Part shown: piece after piece, positions 25,626 through 37,998 of the stretch
Numbering within the stretch: the stretch's first letter is position 1
Layout: each line of letters opens with the position of its first letter
Source of the DNA: Pseudomonas tritici
GTDB lineage: Bacteria; Pseudomonadota; Gammaproteobacteria; Pseudomonadales; Pseudomonadaceae
DNA: 64,000 nt
Reading direction: 5' to 3'
Assembly (NCBI RefSeq): GCF_014268275.3
Contig: NZ_CP077084.1
Coordinates: 1,984,001-2,048,000, forward strand
Made by a program: the position numbers and the translations under genes
The notes under the pieces: generated by a model
The model's input: only the letters and a program-made list of their open reading frames with translations
What the model was told of the DNA's origin: nothing
The model's database searches: none

Positions 25626-25794
25626 GGATCGCTCTGTTGGGATGGATAACACGAAGGACTGCCGCCGATGCTACGCAAGTCGCGGCGAAGGTGTCTAGAA
25701 CAGCCATTTGCCCCAGAGTTCAATGCGCGTAGGGCCGCGGCCTTTGAGATTCGTCTCATTCAACTGGCCCCATGGGCTCTTTACCCTTGCGGCG

Positions 25795-28623
25795 ATGAAA
25801 CTCAAACATTTCCTGCAACCCCTCGACTCGTCGTTCTCGACGCCCAAGGCTGCCCGCAAGCTGCTGCGCCTGTTCGCGCTGGCGCTGGTGCTCGGCGTGT
25901 ACGCGGGTGCCTACAGTTATCTGCGCGCGGCGTTCAGCGAGGAGATCTCGCTGCGGCGCAGTTACATGAATGAGGCGGTTTCCGATGCGCAGTGTTTTTT
26001 TGTCAGCCGCCAGACACTGCTTAAAACCCTGGGCCTGTCGACGGTGCGCCATATCGCGCCACCGGTCGGCAACCTCAATCAGGTGCCGACCGAAGAAGTG
26101 CACATCACCCTGGGCGAGGCGGGCAACATCTGGAGCCTGTGGCTGACCAAGCGCACGCTCGATTACCTGGAGGCCAACCGGGTCAACCTGATCTACGTGC
26201 CCCAACGCGCGCAGCCTGCGGTGGAGCGCTTGTATACCGTGGGGACTGAGCCGGCGGCGGTGCCGGAGTCGGTGTTGCACCGGTTGATTGCGGTGGACAC
26301 GGGCAACGTCTCGGTCAGTGACGAACTGTGGCTGACCGAACAGAGCCGCCTGGATTCGCCGCTGTATATCTTCACCCGGCTCGATGAGCGCAGCCCCACC
26401 TCGGGTTGGCTTGGCCTGGAGGTCGACGCGCCCGACCTGATCAATGCCTTGCAGCACGAAAAAGCCGGCGACTTCATGTTGCTCGACAGCGCCGGCCAGT
26501 TGATTTTCAGCAGCGCGCCGCATCAGCCGGCCGCCGCGCAGGCGCTGCGCCAGTATCACGCCACGGCCAGTTTCGGCTGGGAGGGCAGTCGCTGGTTGCC
26601 GGACCGCCTGGCTATCCGCAAGCACCTGGGGTATTCCCAGTGGCAGATCGTCTACAGCCTGGAGTTGCGCTCGCTGTTGCCCAGCCTGGCGCTGCCGTTG
26701 CTGGTGTGCCTGCTGTTGTGCGCACTGGCCAGTGTGTTGATGCTGCGCTTGGTGCGGCGCATCGATCAGCGCCTGATCATCCCGGCCGCGCTTCGTATCG
26801 AAGCACTGGTGGAAAGCGAGGCGTTCAGCAGCGCGGTCATCCGTATCGCGCCGGTCGCCCTGTGCGTGCTGCGCCGCAGTGACGGCGCGGTGGTGCTGGA
26901 GAATCCCTTGTCGCGCCAGTGGCTGGGCAATGGGCATGAGCGTCAGCAGCTGTGCCACGATTGGATTCGTCGCGCGTTTGATGACGCCGAACAAAGCAGC
27001 ACCGACGAGCTGCAAATGGCCGACGGACGCCACCTGTTCCTGAGTTTCGCGCCCACCCGTTACCAGCGTGAGGAAGTGCTGATCTGCGCGTTCAGCGACA
27101 TCAGCGAGCGCAAGCAGGTGGAGCTGGCGCTGCAGCAGGCGCGCACGCTGGCGGACGCGGCCAATGAGGCCAAGACACTGTTCCTGGCGACCATGAGCCA
27201 TGAAATCCGCACGCCCCTCTACGGCGTGCTCGGCACCCTGGAATTGCTCACGCGCACCGACCTCAACAGCCAGCAGCGCGGCTACCTGAATGCCATCGAG
27301 GGTTCGTCGGCCAACCTGCTGCAACTGATCTGCGATGTGCTGGATGTGTCCAAGATCGAGGCGGGGCAACTCTCCCTGGAGCTCAACGTGTTTTCGCCGC
27401 TGGAGCTGGTGCAGGAAGTGGTTCAGGGCTACGCCGGCGCTGCGCAGAGCAAGGGTTTGCAGCTTTTCGCCTGCCTTGACCCGCAATTGCCCGACCGCGT
27501 GCGCGGCGATGTCACGCGTATCCGCCAGATCCTCAACAACCTGCTCAACAACGCGCTGAAGTTCACCGAGAGCGGGCGGATCGTATTGCGCTTGCGCCTG
27601 GAGAGCCGCGAAGGCGAGCGCGCGATGTTGCAGTGGCAAGTGGTCGACACCGGCAAGGGCATTGCGGCGCAGGACCAGCAGTACCTGTTTGAACCGTTCT
27701 TCCAGGCCAGCGCCAATGCCAATGTGGTGGCGGGCACCGGGCTCGGGCTGTCGATTTGCAAGCGCCTGGTGCACTTGATGAACGGTACGCTGCGGGTGGT
27801 CAGCGAGCCGGGTCTGGGCAGCAGTTTTACCTTCACCTTGCCGCTGGAGCAGGTGGCTGCCCACGAGGATGAGCATGAGCCCTGGGCGCTGCCGCTGCTG
27901 GGTGAACGGGTCTATGTGGTGTCGCCGGTGCGTGAGCTGGCCGAAAGCATCGGCGGCTGGCTGCGGCGCTGGGGCGCGCGGGCGCAATTGGGCCTGCCCG
28001 AATCGGTCGAGGCCGACCCTGGCGCGGTGCTGGTAGAGCTTTACCCTGGCCAGGTCGAGCCCGGCCATCGGCTGCGCTGGTGTGGCCCACGGGTGACGGC
28101 GGCCGCCGATGAGCATGGCGTTTACCAGGGCCCCGGCGCGTGCTGGCAGATCGGCCTGAACAACCTGCATGCGCTTAACCGTGCGGTCAGCCGTGCCCAA
28201 GGCGTCGAGGAAGCGTTGTCGCAGGTGCCCAGCGAAGCACCGGCCAAGCTCAACCTGAACCTGCGTTTGCTGGTGGCTGAAGACAACCTGATCAACCAGC
28301 TGATCCTGCGCGATCAACTCGAAGAACTCGGCTGCAGTGTGGTGCTGGCGGGTGATGGCATTGAAGCGCTGTCGCTGTGGGGCGAAACCGCGTTCGACAT
28401 GATCCTCACCGACGTCAATATGCCGCGCATGAACGGCTACGAACTCACCGAGCAACTGCGTCGCCTCGGGTGCGCGCTGCCGATCATCGGCGCCACCGCC
28501 AACGCGATGCTCGACGAAGCCGAGCGCTGCCTCAGCGCGGGCATGGACCATTGCCTGGTCAAGCCCTTCACCCTGCGCGCGCTGTATCAATGCCTGCAGC
28601 GCTACCAAAGGAGCGTGCTGTGA
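25795..28623 (+). CDS. Hybrid sensor histidine kinase without Hpt domain (PvrS-like)
   Basis: A 942-aa inner-membrane kinase. It has a first segment (about residues 27–47), a periplasmic sensing region of about 250 residues, a second segment (about 302–324), a PAS-like region (about 345–440), a phosphoacceptor box FLATMSHEIRTPLYGVLGTL (His about 466), an N-box ILNNLLNNALKFTESG, G-boxes DTGKGI and GTGLGLSICKRL, and a C-terminal receiver with D in MILTDVNMPRMNGYEL. It ends after the receiver with no Hpt domain. The next gene starts 4 nt before its stop. It is clearly paralogous to the kinase at 29945. By position and layout it resembles PvrS of the P. aeruginosa PvrSR/RcsCB system. Confidence 0.85.
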   Translation: MKLKHFLQPLDSSFSTPKAARKLLRLFALALVLGVYAGAYSYLRAAFSEEISLRRSYMNEAVSDAQCFFVSRQTLLKTLGLSTVRHIAPPVGNLNQVPTEEVHITLGEAGNIWSLWLTKRTLDYLEANRVNLIYVPQRAQPAVERLYTVGTEPAAVPESVLHRLIAVDTGNVSVSDELWLTEQSRLDSPLYIFTRLDERSPTSGWLGLEVDAPDLINALQHEKAGDFMLLDSAGQLIFSSAPHQPAAAQALRQYHATASFGWEGSRWLPDRLAIRKHLGYSQWQIVYSLELRSLLPSLALPLLVCLLLCALASVLMLRLVRRIDQRLIIPAALRIEALVESEAFSSAVIRIAPVALCVLRRSDGAVVLENPLSRQWLGNGHERQQLCHDWIRRAFDDAEQSSTDELQMADGRHLFLSFAPTRYQREEVLICAFSDISERKQVELALQQARTLADAANEAKTLFLATMSHEIRTPLYGVLGTLELLTRTDLNSQQRGYLNAIEGSSANLLQLICDVLDVSKIEAGQLSLELNVFSPLELVQEVVQGYAGAAQSKGLQLFACLDPQLPDRVRGDVTRIRQILNNLLNNALKFTESGRIVLRLRLESREGERAMLQWQVVDTGKGIAAQDQQYLFEPFFQASANANVVAGTGLGLSICKRLVHLMNGTLRVVSEPGLGSSFTFTLPLEQVAAHEDEHEPWALPLLGERVYVVSPVRELAESIGGWLRRWGARAQLGLPESVEADPGAVLVELYPGQVEPGHRLRWCGPRVTAAADEHGVYQGPGACWQIGLNNLHALNRAVSRAQGVEEALSQVPSEAPAKLNLNLRLLVAEDNLINQLILRDQLEELGCSVVLAGDGIEALSLWGETAFDMILTDVNMPRMNGYELTEQLRRLGCALPIIGATANAMLDEAERCLSAGMDHCLVKPFTLRALYQCLQRYQRSVL

Positions 28624-29819
28624 GTGCCTACCGCGTGCTCATCGTGGAGGACCATCCCTTTCAGCATGAGTACTTGATCAACGTGTTCCAGGCCATCGGC
28701 GGCTTTGACGTCGACGTGGTCTGGGACGGCGCCAGCGCCTTGCAGCGCCTGGCCCGCCAGCGCTATGACCTGTTGCTCAGCGACCTGATGATGCCGGGGA
28801 TGGACGGCGTGCAGTTGATCCAGCAACTGGCGCGCCTGCAAGCCCCGCCGGCCCTGGCGCTGATGAGCGTGGCGTCACGGCGCATGCTGGTCGGCGCCGG
28901 GCAGGTGGCGGGGAACCTGGGCCTGACCGTGGCCGGGCTGATCTCCAAGCCGGTGCGTGAGCCGCAGGTGCGCACCCTGCGCGATTGCCTCGACAAACTC
29001 GCCGAGCAGGCCCGCGCGCCGTGCTGCCATCGCGGTCTCAGCCTGGCGCGGGAGAACCTGGTGCGCGCCTTGGGCAACGGCGAAATCCAGGCCTGGTTCC
29101 AACCCAAGAAATCCCTGCACGACGGGCGCATCGTCGGCGCCGAAGCCTTGGCGCGCTGGGTGCACCCGGTGGAAGGGCTGCTGCTGCCAGGCGAGTTCCT
29201 CGGTGAAATCGAGCGACTCGGCCTGGAAACCCGGCTGCTGACCTGCATCCTCGCCCAGACCCTGACCGCCCAGGCCCAGTGGGCGCAGCTCGGTTATCGG
29301 CTGCCGGTGTCGATCAACCTGCCGACCCATCTGCTCGACCAATGCGACCTGGTCGACCGCCTGCTGGCCCAAGTCCAGCAAGGCGATGCCGAGCCGCGAC
29401 AAATTACCTTCGAGTTGATGGAAAGCTCCACCACACAGTTGCCCAGCAACTACTACGCTGGAGCATGCCGCCTGCGCATGATGGGCTTCGGCCTGGCACA
29501 GGACGATTTCGGCAAGGGTTTCAGCTCCTACTTCAACCTGGTCTCCACGCCGTTCAACGAAGTGAAGATCGACCGTTCGCTGGTGCATGGCTGCGCCGAG
29601 AACGAGAGCCTGGCCTCGGCGTTGCAGAGCATCGTCGAGCTGGGCCGCAAACTGGGGCTGACCACCATTGCCGAAGGCGCCGAGACCCAGGCGGAGTTGG
29701 CGGTGTTGCGGCGTATTCGCTGCGACCAGGTGCAAGGCTTCCTGATCTCGCAAGGTGTAACGGCGGATAAATTCAGTGCGTTACTGATTGAAGATGGCCC
29801 TGCGCCAGCACTTCTCTGA
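28620..29819 (+). CDS. Response regulator with EAL c-di-GMP phosphodiesterase domain (PvrR/RocR-like)
   Basis: A 399-aa protein. The receiver (residues 1–125) has D in LLLSDLMMPGMDG. The EAL domain (about 145–385) keeps all residues expected of an active enzyme: EAL in VGAEALARW, N in SINLPTHLL, E in TFELMESST, DD in QDDFGKGFSS, K in VKIDRSLV, E in IAEGAET and Q in VQGFLIS. It should hydrolyse c-di-GMP to pGpG, with phosphorylation of the receiver controlling activity. The start is GTG at 28620 behind AAGGAG, overlapping the kinase stop. In P. aeruginosa the equivalent PvrR opposes pilus expression. Confidence 0.87.
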   Translation: MSAYRVLIVEDHPFQHEYLINVFQAIGGFDVDVVWDGASALQRLARQRYDLLLSDLMMPGMDGVQLIQQLARLQAPPALALMSVASRRMLVGAGQVAGNLGLTVAGLISKPVREPQVRTLRDCLDKLAEQARAPCCHRGLSLARENLVRALGNGEIQAWFQPKKSLHDGRIVGAEALARWVHPVEGLLLPGEFLGEIERLGLETRLLTCILAQTLTAQAQWAQLGYRLPVSINLPTHLLDQCDLVDRLLAQVQQGDAEPRQITFELMESSTTQLPSNYYAGACRLRMMGFGLAQDDFGKGFSSYFNLVSTPFNEVKIDRSLVHGCAENESLASALQSIVELGRKLGLTTIAEGAETQAELAVLRRIRCDQVQGFLISQGVTADKFSALLIEDGPAPALL

Positions 29820-29944
29820 GCGGCCGGGGTCACACAGTCAAGAAGCCCGAAGGAAGGGTCGCCTGGTACGCCGGGCGTTATTGGCCAATGCCGGGATCAT
29901 TGCATAGGCCCCACGTCCTGATTCAGGCTTTCCCGGTACCGACA

Positions 29945-32856
<2,912 letters not shown>

Positions 32857-32857
<1 letters not shown>

Positions 32858-33504
32858 TGCGAGAAATGAACGTCGTCATCGCCGATGACCACCCGATCGT
32901 GCTGGTGGGCGTGCGCGAGATCGTGCAGCGCGATGCGCGCTATACCCTGGTGGGCGAGGCGGTCAGTTCCAGCCAATTGATCGAACAACTGCGCAGCCAT
33001 CGCCCGCAAGTGTTGATCACCGATTTCAACATGCCCGGCGACGACACCTACGGCGATGGCCTGAAGCTGATCGAGTACATCCTGCGCCACTTCCCCGAGA
33101 CCCAGGTGCTGGTGCTGACCATGATTTCCAACAGCCTGATCCTCACCCGCTTGCAGGAGCTGGGCGTGGCGGGCGTGATCCAGAAAAACCACCTGCACGG
33201 CGAGATCGAAAAAGCCCTCGGCGCGATCAGTGCCCAGCGCAGTTACCGCGCACCGGAGCCCGCCGCGACCTCGGTGGTGGCCAATGCGACCCAGGTGCAG
33301 GAGCGCTTCCAGAGCCTGTCGCCGCGGGAGATGGAAGTGCTGCGTTTATTTGTGACGGGCATGAGCGTCAGCGACATTGCGCGGCAGTTGAGCCGCAGCA
33401 ACAAGACCGTCAGCGCGCAGAAAGTCTCGGCCATGCGCAAGCTGGAGGTGGACAGTGATCAGGCGTTGCTGACCTATTGCATCGAGGCCCGGCAGTTTCA
33501 GTAA
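32857..33504 (+). CDS. RcsB-like NarL/LuxR-family response regulator
   Basis: A 215-aa regulator close to enterobacterial RcsB. The N terminus MNVVIADDHPIVLVGVREIV, the phosphoacceptor D56 in VLITDFNMPGDD, YGDGLKLIEYILRHFP, and the helix–turn–helix LSPREMEVLRLFVTGMSVSD … SRSNKTVSAQKVSAMRKLEV all match the RcsB pattern. The start overlaps the RcsC-like stop (TAATG). Its stop codon directly abuts the stop of the convergent pilin gene, with no terminator. In P. aeruginosa RcsB activates the cupD pilus; the neighbouring pilus operon is the obvious target here. Confidence 0.88.
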
Positions 33505-33999
33505 TCAGCGGTACGTCATCTGCATCAACAGGGAGGCTTTGTAGCCGCCCGCTTCGGGCAGCTCGCCCAGGGACACGGGCTTGACGCGAAGGGTCAGCGC
33601 CAACGGTTCGTCTTCTACTGGCCAGGTGCCGGTTTGGCCCAGGCCGATGCCCGGCTTGTCGGTCTTGTCACGCAATTGCACCTGCAACCCCAGGGATGGG
33701 AGAGTGGTGAGCAACACGGGGTTGACGGTGATAGCCCGGCCCATGTTCGCCGACAAACTCAGCTCGACCTGGACGCCCGCCTGACAGTCGAAGACCAGCG
33801 GCACGTCGGTGGCGACGGCGCTGTCGTCGGCCAACTGGCTGAGGTTGACCTTGCCCAGGTCCACCTGTTGCGTACTCGGAAATCTCGCGGTGCAGGGCGG
33901 TGCGATCAGCTTGCCGCTGACGTCGATCTGCGCTTCCTCCGCCGCTTGCGCAAGGGCGGTGCCGGCTATGGCCAGCAGTATCCAGGCAAGCGCTTTCAT
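33505..33999 (-). CDS. Minor pilin/fimbrial subunit, last gene of pilus operon
   Basis: A 164-aa secreted protein with a signal peptide (ALAWILLAIAGTALAQAAEE). A type-1 pilin domain follows: VSGKLIAPPCTARFPSTQQV, VFDCQAGVQVELSLSAN with the partner Cys, and a beta-zipper C terminus YKASLLMQMTYR with penultimate Tyr. It overlaps the upstream pilin gene by 4 nt. It probably serves as a minor or terminating subunit of the chaperone–usher pilus. Confidence 0.82.
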   Translation of the reverse strand: MKALAWILLAIAGTALAQAAEEAQIDVSGKLIAPPCTARFPSTQQVDLGKVNLSQLADDSAVATDVPLVFDCQAGVQVELSLSANMGRAITVNPVLLTTLPSLGLQVQLRDKTDKPGIGLGQTGTWPVEDEPLALTLRVKPVSLGELPEAGGYKASLLMQMTYR

Positions 34000-34463
34000 A
34001 GGTAATTGAGGGTCATGACCATCGACGAGGTGAACGCGCCGGGCGCCAGCGTGCCCCGTTCGACCAGTTGCGCCTTGAGGCTGATATCCACGTCGCCGCT
34101 AAGGTTGGTGTATTTCTTGACGGTGCCATTGAGGTTTGCCGCCGTGTTGTCCGCCCACAGCAACGACACACCAAGGTTATCGGCGGTGGTCTTGGCCACG
34201 GTGGAGGTATAGGTGCCGTTATTGGACGTGAAGCTGACATTGAGCGAAGAACCCGACGAGCACTTCAAGCGCACCGGCACTTGCACAGTGCCGGTGGTCG
34301 CCACCTGGTCAGTACGCACGTCGCCAAATGCGGCGGTCAGGGTGGTGCCGGTACTCAGCACGCACGGTGGGCGGGTGAGGGTGCCGCTGACGGTGATATT
34401 CACCACGTCGGCAGCGTGAGCGGTGCTGCTGAGCAGCACCAGGGCGAGCAGCGGAGTTTTCAT
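33996..34463 (-). CDS. Minor pilin/fimbrial subunit
   Basis: A 155-aa secreted pilin-domain protein. A short signal peptide (MKTPLLALVLLSSTAHA) leads into VNITVSGTLTRPPCVLSTGT, RLKCSSGSSLNVSFTSNNGT (disulphide partner) and a C terminus SSMVMTLNYL with penultimate Tyr, as needed for recognition by a PapD-type chaperone. It lies between the tip-like protein and the last subunit in a tightly packed operon. Confidence 0.82.
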   Translation of the reverse strand: MKTPLLALVLLSSTAHAADVVNITVSGTLTRPPCVLSTGTTLTAAFGDVRTDQVATTGTVQVPVRLKCSSGSSLNVSFTSNNGTYTSTVAKTTADNLGVSLLWADNTAANLNGTVKKYTNLSGDVDISLKAQLVERGTLAPGAFTSSMVMTLNYL

Positions 34464-34473
34464 GGCAAGGCCC

Positions 34474-35379
34474 TCATTGATAGTCGATGTTCAGCGTGTA
34501 TTGGCTCTGAAACGCACCCGTCGGTGATTGCCCAGCCGCCAGTTGTGGCTTGAAGCTCAGGTTTACGTCATTGCTGCCCACGCGTAACTGCATAAAGCGC
34601 GGGGTAGTGAAGTTCACCGGGTTCAGGGTGTCGGTCCACAGCGCCTGCATGTTCAAACCCGCCAGTGAGGTACGCGTCACGCCGGTGGTGGCGTTGACTA
34701 CCGCCTGGTTGGGCAGCAGGTAAACGTTGGCCCGCATCGCGGACTTGCAGTTGATCGACACGGTGGTCGATTGCATCTGGTTGTTGAGTTCGCTGTTGCT
34801 GATAGAGCCAAAGCGCAGGTTGACGCTGCCGGGTGAGCTCAGGCTGCACGCCGGCGGCAAGACGGTGTATTCAAACAGCGTTTGCACGAACCACTCGCCA
34901 TACCCCAGGTAGTTCTGCGAAGTCACGCCCAACAGCACCGCTACATAGCGTACGCCAGGGGTGCGGGGCGCGTTGCCCACGAGGATGAAGTGGTAGGGCA
35001 CCGAGGTATTCACGGGTAGGCGCTTGCAGGTGCCGCCGAGGCAATTGCCACTGTAGATGCCGAGTGGCAGATCGGAAAAGTAGGTGTTGTGGTACGGGTC
35101 GAGCAATTTCAACGTAGCTTGATCCGAGCCGCTCATGTAGTTGATTTGCGTATTCAAACCGGCGGAATAGGGAAATGTCCGGCGAATTATGCAACTTCCC
35201 TGATAGGTGACCCTGATCGCCTGGCCCGGCTCAAACGTGTAGCCGTCGGGGGGGATGCTTTGCTGTGTGCAGTTGACGTTGCCTTCGACCAACGCCTGCG
35301 CTGGCTGGGAAATGCAGGCCAACACGCCGCACAGCAGCGCAAGGCTCAGGCGTACGCACATTTCATTGATGATGTTCAT
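34474..35379 (-). CDS. Fimbrial tip adhesin-like protein
   Basis: A 301-aa secreted protein. After the signal peptide (SLALLCGVLACISQPAQA) an N-terminal domain of about 150 residues has four or more Cys (VNCTQQS, GSCIIRR, SGNCLGGTCKR) and no match I recognise. The C-terminal half is a pilin domain (LPPACSLSSPGSVNLRFGSI … YTLNIDYQ). Two-domain layout (receptor-binding plus pilin) is that of chaperone–usher tip adhesins. It is placed directly after the usher gene. The ligand is unknown. Confidence 0.75.
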   Translation of the reverse strand: MNIINEMCVRLSLALLCGVLACISQPAQALVEGNVNCTQQSIPPDGYTFEPGQAIRVTYQGSCIIRRTFPYSAGLNTQINYMSGSDQATLKLLDPYHNTYFSDLPLGIYSGNCLGGTCKRLPVNTSVPYHFILVGNAPRTPGVRYVAVLLGVTSQNYLGYGEWFVQTLFEYTVLPPACSLSSPGSVNLRFGSISNSELNNQMQSTTVSINCKSAMRANVYLLPNQAVVNATTGVTRTSLAGLNMQALWTDTLNPVNFTTPRFMQLRVGSNDVNLSFKPQLAAGQSPTGAFQSQYTLNIDYQ

Positions 35380-35381
35380 GC

Positions 35382-37958
35382 TCAGGAATCCTTGGCACCC
35401 GACCCACCGGCCGCGCGCTCACATTGAATATTCAGTTGGGTAATCCCACCCTCGGCAGGCTTTGTTTCGTCCAGCGTCAATTCGCGGCTGCACCACGCCT
35501 GGCCGTCGACGCTGATCAGCAACCGTGCCTCGGGCGGCACGCCGGTCAGGAACGCGCGGCCTTTGTCGGCCACCAGGGTGTTGCCCAAGGCACGGCCGTC
35601 CGGCGCGAGCAGTTCGGCGCGGGCAGCAAACGGCGCGGCTTCGCCACGGGTGTCGCTGATGCGAAACAGAATGCGTTGGCCGCGCCGGGTGTCGAAGTCG
35701 GCCAGTACAAACGCGCCACGGTTTGGCGTGACTTCCTGCACCGGCTCGGCGATGTCGACGTCAGCCGGCATCGATTGGGTGTCCAGCGACACGCGGTTTT
35801 TGCGATAGGGCAGGGCCTGTGGCACCACGGTGTAGCCATTGCTGTTAGTGCGCACTCCGCGCTTGTTGCTGATGCCCACGTCGGCGGCGCCTGGTGTGGC
35901 GACGATTACATTGGTTTCGCCCAATGGCTGGCTGAACATCAGGTTGCTGTCATACGCCACCACCGAGCCTTCGATGCCCATGTCCAGCTGGCGGCTGCCG
36001 CTGGTCTCGTTGTAGGCGCCGCGCACAATCGCGCTTGGGGCGTCGTATTGCGCGGCGAAGGTGCCGCCGGTCTGGCGTTGTACGCTGTTGACTTGCTGCG
36101 ATACGCCCGCGCTGTAGGCCAGGGTGTCATCCTCGAACGCGTTGCCGCTCAGGGTCGCGGTGCGGGATGCCGAGCCACGCGCGCTCTGGTTCAGGTTGGC
36201 CGTAACGCGCTGGCTGCGCGTGCCGCCCAGGGGCATGCTGATGCTCAGGGACAGGCTGCGATCGTCGGTGTTGGCGCCTTTGCTCATGGCCAGCCCGAGG
36301 GAGTAGGAAATGTCGCCGACGCTCGCGCTGTAACCCAGCTGGATCGAGGTGTCGGCCTTGCTCTTGTCCCAGTAGGCGGTTTTCGACACGTTGGCGTACA
36401 CCCCGCCGTAGCCGCCCAATTGCTGCGACACGTTGGCGGTGAAGTTGCTTTTCATGTGGCCGCTGCGGTACGTGTCCAGGCTTTGCTCGGTGCTGCGGCT
36501 GTTCAGCGCTTCGTTGAACGAGTAGTAGCCGCCGGTGGAGTAGCGGTAGCCGATCAGGCTGAAATTAGTGTCGGTGGCCGCCAGCGACTTGGAGTAGCGA
36601 AAACGGAACGACTGGCCGCTGGAGGTGGTTTTTCCCCGGCCCATGCCATCGCTGCGGGCGTGGGTCACGTCCACCGAGATCGCGCCAAAGCCGGCAAAGT
36701 CATGGGCAAAGCCCAGCAGGCCGGCGTTGTATTGATCACTCAGCAGGCTGCCGCCAAACAACGTGGTGCTGCCGCTCAAGCCACGGCGCAGGGAGGCCTG
36801 GATAAATGTCGGGGTTTGCTGCACAAAGGACGATTGCGCCGGGCGGTACTGGCCGGCGAACACCGAGTAACTTTGCTGGCCTTCGCGCAGCATGTAGGGC
36901 ACCGACGAAAACGACTGGGTGTAGACCTGGCGCTGGCCGTCCGGGCCTTCCACCGTGACTTCGATGTCGCCGTTGCTGGCGGTGGGGTACAGGTCGGTCA
37001 AGGCGAAGGGCCCCGACGGCACCCATTGTTCATGGATCACATAACCGCGCTGGCGGATGATCACCCGCGAGCGGCCATTGGCAATACCGCGAATCACCGG
37101 GGCGAATTCGCGGGCCTGGTCGGGCAGCATGTCCAGGTCCGAGGCGATGCCCAGCCCGCGATAGGGGATGGCGTCAAACAGGTCGCCTTCGGTGGTGGAG
37201 TCACCCAGGGTGGCGATCGCCATCATGTTGCCCATGTCGCGCTGGGCGTAGGTTTCCAGCGACTCCCAGCGCCCGGGCGTGGTGCTGCCTTTTTGCCAGG
37301 TGGAAAAATTGCGCAGGCGCCAGGCCCCGGCATTGATGCCGCTGCGCAGGCTGCCGAACTGGTCCTGGCGGCGACCGGCGTCGGACTCCACGGTGCTGCC
37401 GGTAAAGCTGTAGTTGGTGAACGCCACCTGTTCGCCATTGCTCCATTGCCGACGGCGCACTTCAAACGGGATGCTGCCCAGGTAGGCCTGGGGGATTTCA
37501 ATCGACAGGATCTGGCGGTTGAAGTCGTAGTCGTAGCTCACGCCGGCCAGGCCCTGGTCGAACGCAATGCAGGTGGGGTCGGCGTCGCTGCGGTTTTGCA
37601 GGGCGGTGGCGGCCACGCCCTGGGCGCGGAAAAACTCGACATCCAGGCACGGGAACAGGCCGGTGCTCGAGCGTTCCTGACTGCCGATGGCGCGGATAAA
37701 GCGCACATCACGCTGCTCCACCGAGCGCTCGTTGAGCACCACATCCACCCGATAAATCCCCGGTAACTGGCCGTCGCTCATGGCGCTGACTTGTTGTTTC
37801 ACGGCTGCCGAACTCTGCCCGCCGCCGATCTCGAGGAACGACGCATCGAACTCGTAGCCGGCGTGTGCGGGGGCCAGGTGCAAGGCTGCGGCGGCCACGA
37901 GCGGGCAGCCGAAAGCCTTCATGGCGCGGCAGCGCATGAATGGGAATGAACGGGGCAT
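35382..37958 (-). CDS. Outer-membrane fimbrial usher
   Basis: An 858-aa FimD/PapC-family usher, the outer-membrane pore that assembles pilins delivered by the chaperone. It has an N-terminal domain with YEFDASFLEIGGG after the signal peptide (CPLVAAAALHLAPAHA), the VDVVLNERSVEQRDVRFIRA stretch, a middle domain or plug around DFDTRRGQRILFRI, and a C-terminal domain ending in LNIQCERAAG. The start at 37958 (MPRSFPFMRCRAMKAF) has AGGA at the right distance; ATGs at 37937 and 37922 are alternatives. Length matches the family. Confidence 0.92.
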   Translation of the reverse strand: MPRSFPFMRCRAMKAFGCPLVAAAALHLAPAHAGYEFDASFLEIGGGQSSAAVKQQVSAMSDGQLPGIYRVDVVLNERSVEQRDVRFIRAIGSQERSSTGLFPCLDVEFFRAQGVAATALQNRSDADPTCIAFDQGLAGVSYDYDFNRQILSIEIPQAYLGSIPFEVRRRQWSNGEQVAFTNYSFTGSTVESDAGRRQDQFGSLRSGINAGAWRLRNFSTWQKGSTTPGRWESLETYAQRDMGNMMAIATLGDSTTEGDLFDAIPYRGLGIASDLDMLPDQAREFAPVIRGIANGRSRVIIRQRGYVIHEQWVPSGPFALTDLYPTASNGDIEVTVEGPDGQRQVYTQSFSSVPYMLREGQQSYSVFAGQYRPAQSSFVQQTPTFIQASLRRGLSGSTTLFGGSLLSDQYNAGLLGFAHDFAGFGAISVDVTHARSDGMGRGKTTSSGQSFRFRYSKSLAATDTNFSLIGYRYSTGGYYSFNEALNSRSTEQSLDTYRSGHMKSNFTANVSQQLGGYGGVYANVSKTAYWDKSKADTSIQLGYSASVGDISYSLGLAMSKGANTDDRSLSLSISMPLGGTRSQRVTANLNQSARGSASRTATLSGNAFEDDTLAYSAGVSQQVNSVQRQTGGTFAAQYDAPSAIVRGAYNETSGSRQLDMGIEGSVVAYDSNLMFSQPLGETNVIVATPGAADVGISNKRGVRTNSNGYTVVPQALPYRKNRVSLDTQSMPADVDIAEPVQEVTPNRGAFVLADFDTRRGQRILFRISDTRGEAAPFAARAELLAPDGRALGNTLVADKGRAFLTGVPPEARLLISVDGQAWCSRELTLDETKPAEGGITQLNIQCERAAGGSGAKDS

Positions 37959-37998
37959 GGGCGTTCCTGCAAAGGTGTTGCCGGGTTGGCGCGGGGTC

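Noticed and set aside
25756..28608. Very long open frame (about 950 codons) antisense to the first hybrid kinase
   Set aside because: It is a by-product of high G+C third-position bias: its translation is rich in His, Gln and Arg without any domain, while the plus strand carries a complete kinase.
35424..37766. 780-codon plus-strand frame across the usher gene
   Set aside because: Ala/Gly/Val/His-rich mirror of the usher; no signal, motif or RBS.
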